Shown: one piece after another, positions 34,739 through 42,651 of the stretch
Layout of the letters: every line of letters begins with the position of its first letter
Numbering within the stretch: position 1 is the first letter of the stretch
Assembly (NCBI RefSeq): GCF_013402875.1
Contig: NZ_CP058579.1
Span: forward strand, 2,418,001 to 2,482,000
Length of the DNA: 64,000 nucleotides
Direction of reading: 5' to 3'
Origin: Halorarum salinum
GTDB lineage: Archaea; Halobacteriota; Halobacteria; Halobacteriales; Haloferacaceae
Made by a program: the position numbers and the translations under genes
The notes under the pieces: model-generated
Told to the model about the DNA's origin: nothing
Database searches by the model: none
The model's input: the letters and a program-made list of their open reading frames with translations, nothing else

Positions 34739-35047
34739 ATGCCGACGCCGAAATCGGAGTTCCCGGAGCTGCACCCCTGCGACTTCTACACTCCGGACGA
34801 ACTGCTGGAGGCCGATCAGCTGTACACCGTCTACGAGATCGCCCGCCTGCTCCAGGGGCTCGACCCGGACGCCGAGATCGACGAGGGGACCGAGGAGATC
34901 CTGCTCGACTGGACCATCCCGTGGGTGATGAACAACGCCGACGACCTCGTGGTGGCCGAGCCGCGGACCGAGGACGAGCCGGCACACTACGGGTTGAAAC
35001 GCCCCGGCGACCTCGGCGACGGGGCGGGGGACGTCGACGGGGAATGA
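34739..35047 (+). CDS. Small haloarchaeal protein resembling DUF5827
   Basis: A 102-residue protein. LHPCDFYTPDELLEADQLYT and YEIARLLQGLDPDAEIDEGT, then LLDWTIPWVMNNADDLVVAE, match my memory of the haloarchaeal family DUF5827. No function is assigned to it. A CTTTAC box at about 34709-34714 supports ATG 34739 as a leaderless start. Its TGA overlaps the ATG of the P-loop ATPase gene (ATGA), so the two are coupled and probably act together. Confidence 0.72.
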   Translation: MPTPKSEFPELHPCDFYTPDELLEADQLYTVYEIARLLQGLDPDAEIDEGTEEILLDWTIPWVMNNADDLVVAEPRTEDEPAHYGLKRPGDLGDGAGDVDGE

Positions 35048-35910
35048 GGCTACTCGTCGCCGGCGGCGACCGCGTGGACGCGGGCAAGACGACGTTCGCG
35101 GTCGGCCTCGCGTCCCGCCTCGGCGGAGGCCGTCCCGACGAACCGGCCGACTCGCCCGCGGGGGGCGACGGTCCGAGCGCCTTCAAGCCCCGCGCGGGCA
35201 ACGACTACTGGTTCGACCACGACGACGTCCGGGCCGCCGCCGCGGACGGTCGGCTGTTCGGGAAGGACGTCCGTCTGCTGACCGACGTCGCGGGCGGCAT
35301 CCCGGAGGAACGGAACCCGATCCACCGCCTCTGGCGGCCGACGCCGGGCCGGACCGGGATGCTCGGCGAGCCGAACCGGACGTTCCTGCTGGACCGCGTG
35401 CGTACCGCCGAGGGCGACGTCTGGGTCCGCAACGCGAACGCCGACCTCCCGGACCTCGTCCGCGACCGGTTCCCCGTCGAGGGGGCGCGGCCGGTCGACT
35501 CGGTGGCGGCGTTCAACGACGCGATGCGCGACCTCCACCTCCCCGCGCTGGAGCGGGTCGCCGACCGCGTCCGGGCGGCAGACGTCGCGCTGGTCGAGTC
35601 GTACGCCGACATCGCGGACCCCCTGCCCGGCGCCGACGTCGACTACGACGCCGTCGCGGTCGTCGACCCCGGTCGAGCGCGGGTGTACGACGGCGCCCGC
35701 TGGGAGGACGTGCGCGCTGCGGTCGCCGGCAGCGACGCGGAGGGGAAACTGGAGGAGCGCGTCGAACGCGTGGTCGGGACGGTCGAGCCGGCGTCGACCC
35801 ACCCGCTCCCCGCGCTCCCCGGGGAGGTGCGGGCCGACCCCGGGCGCGTCGCCGACGCGAACCGCGAGGCGTACGACGCCCTGCTCGCGGCCGCCGGACG
35901 GTCGACGTAG
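35044..35910 (+). CDS. P-loop ATPase, haloarchaeal
   Basis: A 288-residue protein with an N-terminal P-loop, VAGGDRVDAGKTTFAVGL, of the type seen in dethiobiotin-synthetase/MinD-like proteins. AFKPRAGNDYWFDHDDVR follows, similar to the KPx switch of that group. ADVALVESYADIADP supplies a Walker B-like strand. RLWRPTPGRTGMLGEPNRTF is a distinctive motif. The substrate is unknown. Coupled to the upstream DUF5827-like gene. Confidence 0.77.
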   Translation: MRLLVAGGDRVDAGKTTFAVGLASRLGGGRPDEPADSPAGGDGPSAFKPRAGNDYWFDHDDVRAAAADGRLFGKDVRLLTDVAGGIPEERNPIHRLWRPTPGRTGMLGEPNRTFLLDRVRTAEGDVWVRNANADLPDLVRDRFPVEGARPVDSVAAFNDAMRDLHLPALERVADRVRAADVALVESYADIADPLPGADVDYDAVAVVDPGRARVYDGARWEDVRAAVAGSDAEGKLEERVERVVGTVEPASTHPLPALPGEVRADPGRVADANREAYDALLAAAGRST

Positions 35911-35952
35911 CGGGACGGCTGCGCCGACGTCACTGGCGGAGCGGGCGCGGGA

Positions 35953-36576
35953 CTACCGCATCCGGGCCGAGCGCGCGGCCAGTTCCACGTCCTGTCGGGG
36001 GTCCGTGAGCACGCTCGGCCCGTGGCCGACGTGCATCTCGCGGAGGTCCTCGCCGACCCGCTCTCCCACGCGGTCGATGCTGTCGATCAGCGCGTCGCGG
36101 TCGCCCTCCGCGAGGTCGGTCCGGCCGAAGCCGCCGTTCCCAAAGATCAGGTCGCCGGCGAACAGCACGCCGGCGCCGGGAGAGTACAGGCAGAGGTGGT
36201 CGTCCTTGTGCCCCGGCGTGTGCAGCGCCTCGTACTCGGCGGAGCCCATCCTGACCGTCCCGCCGTCCGGGAGTTCGTGGTCCACCTCGTCCCGGTCAGT
36301 GTCGAACCCCCACGTCTCCACGTCGAACGCCTCCCGGACGTCGGCGAGGTTCCCGACGTGGTCCGGGTGGGTGTGGGTCAGCACGACCGCGTCCAGGCCG
36401 TCGACGTGTTCGCGGACCCGACCGACGACGTCGAAGTTCGACCCGGCGTCGACGAGGACGCGGCGGCCGTGGTCGCCCGCGTCGGTTACGGGTGGTGCGT
36501 CGGCCCGGGGTTCGCCGGAGACGAGGAACGCGTTGCTCGTGAACGCCTGCACGCCCGCGGCGAGGTTTCGGATCAT
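35953..36576 (-). CDS. MBL-fold hydrolase (glyoxalase II-like)
   Basis: A 207-residue metallo-beta-lactamase-fold enzyme. AVVLTHTHPDHVGNLADV gives HxHxDH; LHTPGHKDDHLCLYSPG gives the third His; VLFAGDLIFG gives the bridging Asp; MHVGHGPSVL gives the last His. All metal ligands for a binuclear site are present. Likely a thioester or lactone hydrolase. ATG 36576 is chosen; another in-frame ATG is at 36615, and longer frames run into repeat element B. Confidence 0.87.
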   Translation of the reverse strand: MIRNLAAGVQAFTSNAFLVSGEPRADAPPVTDAGDHGRRVLVDAGSNFDVVGRVREHVDGLDAVVLTHTHPDHVGNLADVREAFDVETWGFDTDRDEVDHELPDGGTVRMGSAEYEALHTPGHKDDHLCLYSPGAGVLFAGDLIFGNGGFGRTDLAEGDRDALIDSIDRVGERVGEDLREMHVGHGPSVLTDPRQDVELAARSARMR

Positions 36577-36753
36577 TGCCGGGTGTTGGTCCGGGTGGGA
36601 CTTCGCGTTTCGCATCGACGCAGGTGGGACGAGATCGACGGAGAGCGGCTCGATATACGCAGTATGACCCTCGAATATGTCGTTCGACACGACTGCGAAA
36701 GCTCCCCCGGCGGTCGGCTCATCGGTTGGTCCGGTCGTCGCGGCACGGCCCTC

Positions 36754-37010
36754 GAAAGCCCCCGCGGCTGTCAACTCGGTACGGCCGCCGCGCTCCTCGC
36801 GCTTCCGTCGGTCGCGCTCCGGTGCTCGGCGGTCCGTTCCTTCGTCGACAGCCGCGGCCCCTTTGAGTCCCACCCGCCGCACCGCACCTCACCCTCCCCA
36901 GCCTCCTGTGCTCCTCGCGTGTGCTCCCTTCGGTCGCCCACGCTGCGGTGCTCGTCCCTCGCGCGCGTCCGCTCGCCCCTCCGGGGCTCGCCGTCACGCG
37001 CGCCAGCCGG
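36754..37010 (+). repeat. Intergenic element B, copy 2
   Basis: It begins GAAAGCCCCCGCGGCTGTC and is closed by GACAGCCGCGGCCCCTTTGA then GTCCCACCC (to about 36875); the right part runs GCCTCCTGTGCTCC to CCAGCCGG (37010) as in copy 1. A diverged partial start, GAAAGCTCCCCCGGCGGTCG, lies just before it at 36697-36716, as if an earlier end had been duplicated. It lies in a 502-bp gap between divergent genes; 36577-36696 holds only the MBL gene upstream region. Confidence 0.7.
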
Positions 37011-37078
37011 CTAGTTCATCGGCGATTCCCATCCATCCACGCCGACAGACCTTTTCCGGATGGCCGGAACCTGTCCTC

Positions 37079-37318
37079 ATGCCCCCCGCACTCGACATCG
37101 CGTTCGGCGTGTTCCTCATTGCCCTCGGACTCGTGACCTTCCGCTACGCCTACCACATCACTTGGTTCGGCGAGCAACTCGACGCCATTGGAAGCAAGAC
37201 TTCCGCAAGCGAGGTGGAACCGGCTGACTGGAACGTCTGGTTCACGAGGATCGGTGGGATCGTTTCCGCCGCCCTCGGGCTGTTCCTCGTCGCAAGTCGC
37301 CTTCCGGCGTTCCTGTAG
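37079..37318 (+). CDS. Small haloarchaeal membrane protein
   Basis: A 79-residue protein with two hydrophobic segments, residues about 5-24 (LDIAFGVFLIALGLVTFRYA) and 57-76 (RIGGIVSAALGLFLVASRL). The loop FGEQLDAIGSKTSASEVEPA and the DWN motif after it recur in small haloarchaeal two-helix proteins. Function unknown. A CTTTTCC box about 26 bp upstream supports ATG 37079. Confidence 0.7.
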   Translation: MPPALDIAFGVFLIALGLVTFRYAYHITWFGEQLDAIGSKTSASEVEPADWNVWFTRIGGIVSAALGLFLVASRLPAFL

Positions 37319-37362
37319 CCGCCTCCGGAACAATTTAGCCGGGTGAGGTCCCCTCCTCGCAC

Positions 37363-38364
37363 ATGCAACAGTACCTCGACCTCGTCGAGCGCGTCCTCAG
37401 GACCGGGACGTACAAGCCGAACCGAACCGGGGTCGACACGCTCTCCTCGTTCGCCGAGGGGTACGAGGTCGACCTCGCCGAGGGGTTCCCCCTCCTGACG
37501 ACGAAGGACCTCTCCGGGTTCCGCTGGAACTCGCTCGTCCACGAGTTCCTCTGGTACCTCTCCGGCGAGGAGCACGTCCGGACCCTCCGCGAGGAGACGG
37601 GCATCTGGGACGCCTGGGCCGACGAGGAGGGCCACCTCGACACCGCCTACGGGCGCTTCTGGCGCCGCTTTCCCATCCCCGAGGAGGGGCTGCCGGGCGA
37701 GACGTGGGCCGACGAGGGCCACCGCTGGGTGAACGACGACGAGCGTACGTTCGACCAGATACAGTACGTCCTCGACACGCTCCGGGAGAACCCCAACTCG
37801 CGGCGAATCGTCGTGAACGCCTGGCACCCCGCGAACGCGACCGTCTCGACGCTCCCGCCGTGTCACTACACCTTCGTCTTCAACGTCCAGGGCGACCGGC
37901 TGAACCTCCAGCTCGTCCAGCGCTCGGGCGACATCGCGCTCGGCGTCCCGTTCAACGTCGCCGCCTACTCGCTGCTGCTCACGGCCGTCGCCCAGCGCAC
38001 CGGGTTCGAACCCGGCACCTTCGCCCACACCGTCACCGACGCGCACGTCTACTGCGGGAGCGGCGACCGCGGGGCCTGGTACGGCAGCCACGGCGACGAC
38101 CTCGCCGACAGACTCGCGGACGTGACCGAGCGCGCGGAGTACCGGGAGGTCGCCGACTGGGTCGAGCGCGAGGCGCCCCCGGAAGCCGACGGCGAGGAGG
38201 ACATGGACCACGTCCCCGGCCTGCTCCGCCAACTCTCGCGGGAGCCCCGCGAGCGGCCGCGAATCGAGGTCGCCGACAGGCCCCTCGACGAGTTGACGTA
38301 CGACGACGTCCGCCTGCGCGAGTACGACCCCGCCGAAGGCATCCGGTTCGCGGTCGCCGAGTGA
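37363..38364 (+). CDS. thyA: Thymidylate synthase
   Basis: A 333-residue ThyA, converting dUMP to dTMP with methylene-tetrahydrofolate. It has NRTGVDTLSSF, FPLLTTKDLSGF, FLWYLSGEEHVRTL, the catalytic Cys in LPPCHYTFVF, the RSGDIALGVPFN nucleotide motif and HTVTDAHVYC. An acidic insert near the C-terminus (EAPPEADGEEDMDH) is haloarchaeal. TTTAG at about 37335 supports the ATG. folA follows 3 bp after its stop, so the two enzymes that consume and regenerate tetrahydrofolate are made from one mRNA. Confidence 0.97.
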   Translation: MQQYLDLVERVLRTGTYKPNRTGVDTLSSFAEGYEVDLAEGFPLLTTKDLSGFRWNSLVHEFLWYLSGEEHVRTLREETGIWDAWADEEGHLDTAYGRFWRRFPIPEEGLPGETWADEGHRWVNDDERTFDQIQYVLDTLRENPNSRRIVVNAWHPANATVSTLPPCHYTFVFNVQGDRLNLQLVQRSGDIALGVPFNVAAYSLLLTAVAQRTGFEPGTFAHTVTDAHVYCGSGDRGAWYGSHGDDLADRLADVTERAEYREVADWVEREAPPEADGEEDMDHVPGLLRQLSREPRERPRIEVADRPLDELTYDDVRLREYDPAEGIRFAVAE

Positions 38365-38367
38365 GCG

Positions 38368-38889
38368 ATGGATCTGGTCATCGTCGCCGCCGTCGCGGCG
38401 AACGGCGTCATCGGAGCGGACGGGGACATCCCCTGGCACCACCCCGAGGACCTGCGACACTTCAAGGAGACGACGATGGGGTGTCCGGTCCTCATGGGTC
38501 GGCGCACCTACGAGTCCATCGAGCGCGACCTCGGCGGGCCGCTCCCCGGCCGGACGAACGTCGTGCTCTCCCGGTCTGACCCCGATCTCCCGGAGGACGT
38601 GGTCGTCGTCGAGTCCCCGGACGGGGCCGTCGCGGCGGCCGAGGCGACGGGCGCCGAAACGGCCTACGTCGCCGGCGGCGGGGCGGTGTACCGGGCGTTC
38701 CTCGACCGTGCGGACCGGATGGTCATCACCGAACTCCGCGACGCATACGGGGGTGACACGACCTTCCCCGACTGGGACCCGTCCGAGTGGGTCGAGCGCG
38801 AGCGCGAGAGGAACGGGGAGTTCGACTTCGTCGTCTACGAGCGCGCCGACGCATCCGGCGAGCGCGCGGACGGCCGCGACGGCGAGTAA
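38368..38889 (+). CDS. folA: Dihydrofolate reductase
   Basis: A 173-residue DHFR. VIVAAVAANGVIGADGDIPW is the N-terminal motif; HPEDLRHFKETTMGCPVLMG and RRTYESI give the NADPH and folate contacts; VAGGGAVYRAFL and FPDWDPSEW complete the fold. The active-site acid is expected at the Glu/Asp of PEDLRHF. It reduces dihydrofolate with NADPH, regenerating the cofactor oxidised by the adjacent thymidylate synthase. Confidence 0.96.
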   Translation: MDLVIVAAVAANGVIGADGDIPWHHPEDLRHFKETTMGCPVLMGRRTYESIERDLGGPLPGRTNVVLSRSDPDLPEDVVVVESPDGAVAAAEATGAETAYVAGGGAVYRAFLDRADRMVITELRDAYGGDTTFPDWDPSEWVERERERNGEFDFVVYERADASGERADGRDGE

Positions 38890-38948
38890 CCCGGCCACGG
38901 CCGGGGACGGGTCGTAACCGCTTTCCGCCAGCCAGCCGCCGTCCTCCC

Positions 38949-39929
38949 ATGGGACGCCCTCGCGCCGCGCTGGCCTGTGCCCTCCTCCTGGTTCTCGCGG
39001 GCTGTCTCTCCGTGCCGCTCCCCGGGGACGGACCCCGGCCGTCGGACGGGACGGCGCCCGCACCCGGCACGACGCCGGGGACGACCGCGCCGCCGGCCGA
39101 CGGCGTCACGGTCACCGTGATCGAGGTCGTCGACGGCGACACGCTCCGCGTCAGGTATCCGAACGGGAGCCGGGACACCGCGCGGCTCCTCGGGGTCGAC
39201 ACGCCCGAGGTGCACGGCGAGAACACGCCCGACGAGTTCGAGGGCGTGCCCGACACCGACGCCGGGCGGGCCTGCCTCCGCGAGTACGGCGACCGCGCGA
39301 GCGCCTTCGCGGACCGACGGCTCGCGGGCGAGGAGGTGACGATCAGCTTCGACGCCAACGAGCCCCGCCGGGGGTACTACGACCGCCTGCTCGTGTACGT
39401 CCACCACGACGGCCGGGAGTTCAACCACCAGCTAGTCCGTCGCGGGCTAGGCCGCGTCTACGACTCCTCCTTCGAGAGGGGTGACGCCTACTACGCGACC
39501 GAGGCCGCGGCGATGGACGCCGGGCGCGGGCTCTGGACCTGCAGCGACGGCGACGCGGGGCCGACGACGCCGACCGCGACGGCCACGCCCCCCTCCGGAA
39601 CCGGGGTCGTCGTCTCGGAACTCCACGCCGACGCGGAGGGGCCGGACGGCGAGAACCTGAACGACGAGTACGTCGTCGTGACGAACCGCGGGGACGGGGC
39701 GGTCGACCTCGGCGGGTGGACGCTCACCGAGAACGCCGGCCGCACCTACACGTTCCCGTCCGGGGCGACGCTCGACGCCGGCGAGTCGGTCGCCGTCCAC
39801 GTCGGCTCCGGCGAGGACGGCGACGGACACCTGTACTGGGGCCAGTCGAGCCCGATCCTGAACAACGACGGCGAGACGGTCACCCTCCGGGACGCGGGCG
39901 GCGACGTCGTCGCGGAGCGATCCACCTGA
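38949..39929 (+). CDS. Secreted lipoprotein nuclease: SNase plus lamin-tail domain
   Basis: A 326-residue predicted lipoprotein. The lipobox LAGC ends at Cys19; a Thr/Pro-rich linker follows. Residues about 50-195 form a staphylococcal-nuclease-like domain (VIEVVDGDTLRVRYPNGS, RLLGVDTPEVHG, GYYDRLLVYVHHDG, FNHQLVRRGLGRVY). Residues about 220-325 form a lamin-tail domain (VVVSELHADAEGPDGENLNDE, DLGGWTLTENAGRTYTFPSG), a fold common in secreted nucleases. It probably degrades extracellular DNA or RNA at the cell surface. A CTTTC box about 26 bp upstream supports the ATG. Confidence 0.88.
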   Translation: MGRPRAALACALLLVLAGCLSVPLPGDGPRPSDGTAPAPGTTPGTTAPPADGVTVTVIEVVDGDTLRVRYPNGSRDTARLLGVDTPEVHGENTPDEFEGVPDTDAGRACLREYGDRASAFADRRLAGEEVTISFDANEPRRGYYDRLLVYVHHDGREFNHQLVRRGLGRVYDSSFERGDAYYATEAAAMDAGRGLWTCSDGDAGPTTPTATATPPSGTGVVVSELHADAEGPDGENLNDEYVVVTNRGDGAVDLGGWTLTENAGRTYTFPSGATLDAGESVAVHVGSGEDGDGHLYWGQSSPILNNDGETVTLRDAGGDVVAERST

Positions 39930-40030
39930 CCGGGCCGGCGACGACGTCGCCGCCCGTGCCCGATCCGAACCCGTCGGCCGGCGCCGGGGCCGCCCGAACA
40001 CTCACGTCGGCCGCGACGCAACCCGACGCC

Positions 40031-40222
40031 ATGTACAGCAAGGCGACCTTCGAGGTGTACGAGGACCGCGTGGGGGAGTGGCGCTGGCGGCTCGTCCACG
40101 ACAACGGACGCATCATCGCGGACTCGGGCGAGGGGTACGCGAGCAAGCAGAAGGCGAAGGAGGGGCTCCGGAGCGTGAAGACGAACGCGGCGGACGCCGA
40201 CGTCGTCGAGGCCGGGAACTGA
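40031..40222 (+). CDS. YegP/DUF1508 family small protein
   Basis: A 63-residue protein consisting of one DUF1508 repeat: FEVYEDRVGEWRWRLVHDNG, then IIADSGEGYASKQKAKEGL. Bacterial YegP has two such repeats; haloarchaea commonly carry single-repeat forms. Fold known (small alpha/beta), function unknown. Start ATG at 40031. Confidence 0.85.
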   Translation: MYSKATFEVYEDRVGEWRWRLVHDNGRIIADSGEGYASKQKAKEGLRSVKTNAADADVVEAGN

Positions 40223-40317
40223 CGCCCGACCGCGGGACGGTTCCCGGCGGACCCGCGGCGGTCGCTACAAATCCTTTTAGGGAGGGTTTTTCCGACCGCG
40301 ACACATAGCGAACGTCG

Positions 40318-40362
40318 ATGAGCGATATCGTGACGGTTTGCGGTCTCGGAGGTACACGATGA
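40318..40362 (+). CDS. Putative 14-residue leader peptide coupled to psmA
   Basis: ATG 40318 to TGA 40360-40362 encodes MSDIVTVCGLGGTR. Its stop overlaps the ATG of the proteasome alpha gene (ATGA), and it contains the GGAGGT sequence that would serve as that gene's ribosome binding site. A T-rich box at 40287-40291 lies 26-31 bp upstream of this ATG, as for a leaderless start. The arrangement predicts that translation of the leader controls psmA. Confidence 0.4.
   Translation: MSDIVTVCGLGGTR
40348..40353 (+). promoter_or_regulatory. Shine-Dalgarno sequence of psmA
   Basis: GGAGGT ends 5 nt before the ATG at 40359. A strong SD is unusual among the mostly leaderless genes here, and it decides the start of the proteasome alpha gene over an upstream in-frame TTG at 40338. 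Confidence 0.7.
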
Positions 40363-41096
40363 AGGGGAACGACCAGCAGGCGTACGACCGCGGAACGTCG
40401 CTGTTCTCGCCGGACGGTCGGATCTACCAGGTCGAGTACGCGCGCGAGGCGGTCTCGCGTGGCGCGCCGTCCGTCGGCGTCCGCACCGCGGACGGGATCG
40501 TGCTCGCCGCGCAGGCGCGGGCCTCCTCGACGCTGATGGAGTCCGAGTCGATCGAGAAGCTCCACAAGCTCGACGACCACGTCGGCACCGCCAGCGCCGG
40601 CCACGTCGCCGACGCCCGCCAGCTTATCGACTACGCCCGGCGGATGGCGCAGGGCAACCGGCTCCGCTACGGCGAGTCGGTCGGCGTCGAGACCCTGACG
40701 AAACACGTCACCGATCACATCCAGGAGAACACCCAGCGCGGCGGCACGCGTCCGTACGGAGCCGCGCTGCTGGTGGGCGGCCTGGAGAACGGACGCCCGC
40801 GGCTGTTCGGCGCGGACCCGTCGGGGACGCCCCACGAGTGGAAGGCGACCGCGATCGGCGGCTCGCGCGGCGAGATCCAGGAGGTCCTGGAGGAGGGCTG
40901 GTCCGAGGAGCTCTCGCTCGAGGACGGGCTCGACCTGGCGCTCCGCGCGCTGTTCACCGCCGACGACGAACTGACGGCCGGCGACATCAGCGTCGCCACC
41001 ATCACCGTCGAGGACGGCTACGACGCCCTGACGGTCGACGAGATCGACGAGATCGTCGAGGGCATCGACGTGGACACCTCCGACGAGGAGGAGTAG
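40359..41096 (+). CDS. psmA: 20S proteasome alpha subunit (alpha2-like)
   Basis: A 245-residue proteasome alpha subunit. AYDRGTSLFSPDGRIYQVEYA is the alpha N-terminal signature that gates the pore. GVRTADGIVLAAQARASSTL, EKLHKLDDHVGTASAGHVAD and RPYGAALLVGG continue the fold. The sequence (MKGNDQQAYDRGTSLFSPDG) resembles haloarchaeal alpha2 more than alpha1, from memory. It has no catalytic Thr and forms outer rings. Read from an SD inside a short leader frame. A beta paralogue lies 11 kb upstream. The stop sits inside a 14-bp tandem repeat. Confidence 0.93.
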   Translation: MKGNDQQAYDRGTSLFSPDGRIYQVEYAREAVSRGAPSVGVRTADGIVLAAQARASSTLMESESIEKLHKLDDHVGTASAGHVADARQLIDYARRMAQGNRLRYGESVGVETLTKHVTDHIQENTQRGGTRPYGAALLVGGLENGRPRLFGADPSGTPHEWKATAIGGSRGEIQEVLEEGWSEELSLEDGLDLALRALFTADDELTAGDISVATITVEDGYDALTVDEIDEIVEGIDVDTSDEEE

Positions 41097-41148
41097 TCGA
41101 CGCCGAGTAGCTGACGCCGAGCAGCCGACGCCGGGTAACCGACCGCGA
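41093..41148 (+). repeat. 14-bp tandem repeat at the psmA stop
   Basis: Units GTAGTCGACGCCGA (41093-41106), GTAGCTGACGCCGA (41107-41120), GCAGCCGACGCCGG (41121-41134) and a partial GTAACCGACCGCGA. The first unit includes the psmA TAG stop, so extra copies have extended the 3' untranslated region, not the protein. Confidence 0.75.
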
Positions 41149-41198
41149 ACGGCCGTCGATCCCGTCGCTTTTTCCCGACCCGGAGCGACCGCGCGGAC

Positions 41199-41996
41199 GT
41201 GACGGACTCAGTCCCCCTGGATCGCGTCCGCGTCTTTCCAGTGAAGTCGCTCGACGGCGTCGACGTGGACGCCGCGACGCTCGGCGCCGGAGGGCTCGAA
41301 CGGGACCGGGAGTTCGCCGTCGTCGACGCCGAGGGCGAGTACGTGAACGGGAAGCGCGAGCGGGGGATCCACCGCGTCTCGGCCGAGTTCGACCTCGACC
41401 CGCGGGCCGTCGCGCTCGCGGCGCCGGGGATGGCGGACGCGACGTTCGACCTCGACGGCGACCGCGGGGGGATGACGGACTGGCTCGGCGAGTTCCTCGG
41501 CTACGAGGTGTCGGTCGTCGCCGAGCGTCCGGGCGGCTACCCCGACGACACGGAGGCAGCCGGGCCGACGGTGATCTCGACCGGGACGCTCCGCGAGGTG
41601 GCCTCGTGGTTCGACGGCGTCGACCCGGAGGGGATGGGCCGTCGTCTCCGCGCGAACCTGGTGCTCGGGGCCGACGAGCCGTTCTTCGAGGACCGGCTGT
41701 TCGCCTCGCGCGGGGAGCGCGTTCGATTCGCCGTCGGCGGGACGCGGCTGGAGGGAGTCAACCCCTGTCAGCGCTGCGTCGTCCCGTCGCGCGACCCGGA
41801 CACCGGCGAGGAGCATCCCGGGTTCAGGGAGCAGTTCGTCCGGATGCGGCGGGAGACGATGCCCGACTGGAGCGGGGGCGACCGGTTCGACCACGACTTC
41901 CGGGTGATGGTGAACACGGCCGTCCCCGACGGGAGTCGGGGGGCGGAGCTCCGGGTCGGCGACCCGGTCGAGGTACTGGACGCCGTCGGGCCGTAG
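41199..41996 (+). CDS. MOSC domain protein
   Basis: A 265-residue protein with an N-terminal beta-barrel (VRVFPVKSLDGVDVDAATLG, then DREFAVVDAEGEYVNGKRE) and a C-terminal MOSC domain (RLRANLVLGADEPFFED, GVNPCQRCVVPSRDPDTGE). This is the MOSC_N-MOSC layout of molybdenum-cofactor sulfurase C-termini and mARC-type amidoxime reductases. The Cys in NPCQRC may bind the molybdenum cofactor. A T-run at 41169-41173 supports the GTG start at 41199. Its stop abuts the stop of the convergent membrane protein gene. Confidence 0.88.
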   Translation: MTDSVPLDRVRVFPVKSLDGVDVDAATLGAGGLERDREFAVVDAEGEYVNGKRERGIHRVSAEFDLDPRAVALAAPGMADATFDLDGDRGGMTDWLGEFLGYEVSVVAERPGGYPDDTEAAGPTVISTGTLREVASWFDGVDPEGMGRRLRANLVLGADEPFFEDRLFASRGERVRFAVGGTRLEGVNPCQRCVVPSRDPDTGEEHPGFREQFVRMRRETMPDWSGGDRFDHDFRVMVNTAVPDGSRGAELRVGDPVEVLDAVGP

Positions 41997-42266
41997 TCAG
42001 GGCTCCCGCCGCTCAATCCGCCGGGCGAGCCGTGCGACGAGGACGTACTCGACGGCGTAGAGCACGCCGGCGAGAGCCAGCCACGCCGCGGCAGTCGGCG
42101 GCGACGGCCCGCCTCCGAGGGCGGAACCGGTCCCGACGAGGAGCGCGAGGTACAGCGCGAGATAGCCCGGGCCGAACAGGAGGACCCCGCCGAGCGCGAC
42201 CCGGAACGGGAATCGGCCGTATCGACGGACGACCGTCACGTACCGGGAGAGGACCCTCCGGAGCAC
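41997..42266 (-). CDS. Small two-helix membrane protein
   Basis: An 89-residue protein with a basic N-terminus and two hydrophobic segments, about residues 25-48 (LGGVLLFGPGYLALYLALLVG) and 60-78 (WLALAGVLYAVEYVLVARL). It starts with GTG 4 bp after the stop of the BolA-like gene, so the two are likely co-transcribed. No motif suggests a function. Confidence 0.6.
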   Translation of the reverse strand: MLRRVLSRYVTVVRRYGRFPFRVALGGVLLFGPGYLALYLALLVGTGSALGGGPSPPTAAAWLALAGVLYAVEYVLVARLARRIERREP

Positions 42267-42270
42267 GGGC

Positions 42271-42540
42271 CTACGTCCCGTCCGCGCGCGCCTCGTACTC
42301 CTCGGGCGTGTACGTCTTGATCTCCAGCGCGTGGACCTCCCTCGTCATGGCGTCGCCCACCGCGTCGTAGACGAGCCGGTGCTGCTGGACGAGCGACTTC
42401 CCCTCGAACGCGGGCGAGACGACGACTGCCGCGAAGTGCTGGTCCTCGTGGTCGGGGTCCGGCGCCCGCGGGGTCGTCACGGTCGCCTCGGCGTCCTCGA
42501 TGCCCGCCTCAATGGCGGCCTCCACGTCTTCGGCGTTCAT
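42271..42540 (-). CDS. BolA family protein
   Basis: An 89-residue BolA/IbaG protein. It shows the class I K-homology-like fold: AEDVEAAIEAGIEDAEATV, HFAAVVVSPAFEGKSLVQQH with the conserved His, and VYDAVGDAMTREVHALEIKT. BolA proteins pair with monothiol glutaredoxins to handle [2Fe-2S] clusters. No glutaredoxin is beside it here. The start ATG at 42540 follows from frame and family length. Confidence 0.9.
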   Translation of the reverse strand: MNAEDVEAAIEAGIEDAEATVTTPRAPDPDHEDQHFAAVVVSPAFEGKSLVQQHRLVYDAVGDAMTREVHALEIKTYTPEEYEARADGT

Positions 42541-42651
42541 GAGTGCGTGGTGGGAGCCGGAGGGGAAAAGCGGTCGGATGGGCGTCGCCGGCCGGCGACG
42601 GTCGAATCGGTCATCGACGGGCTTACGCGCCAGCGAACGACAGGGAACCGC

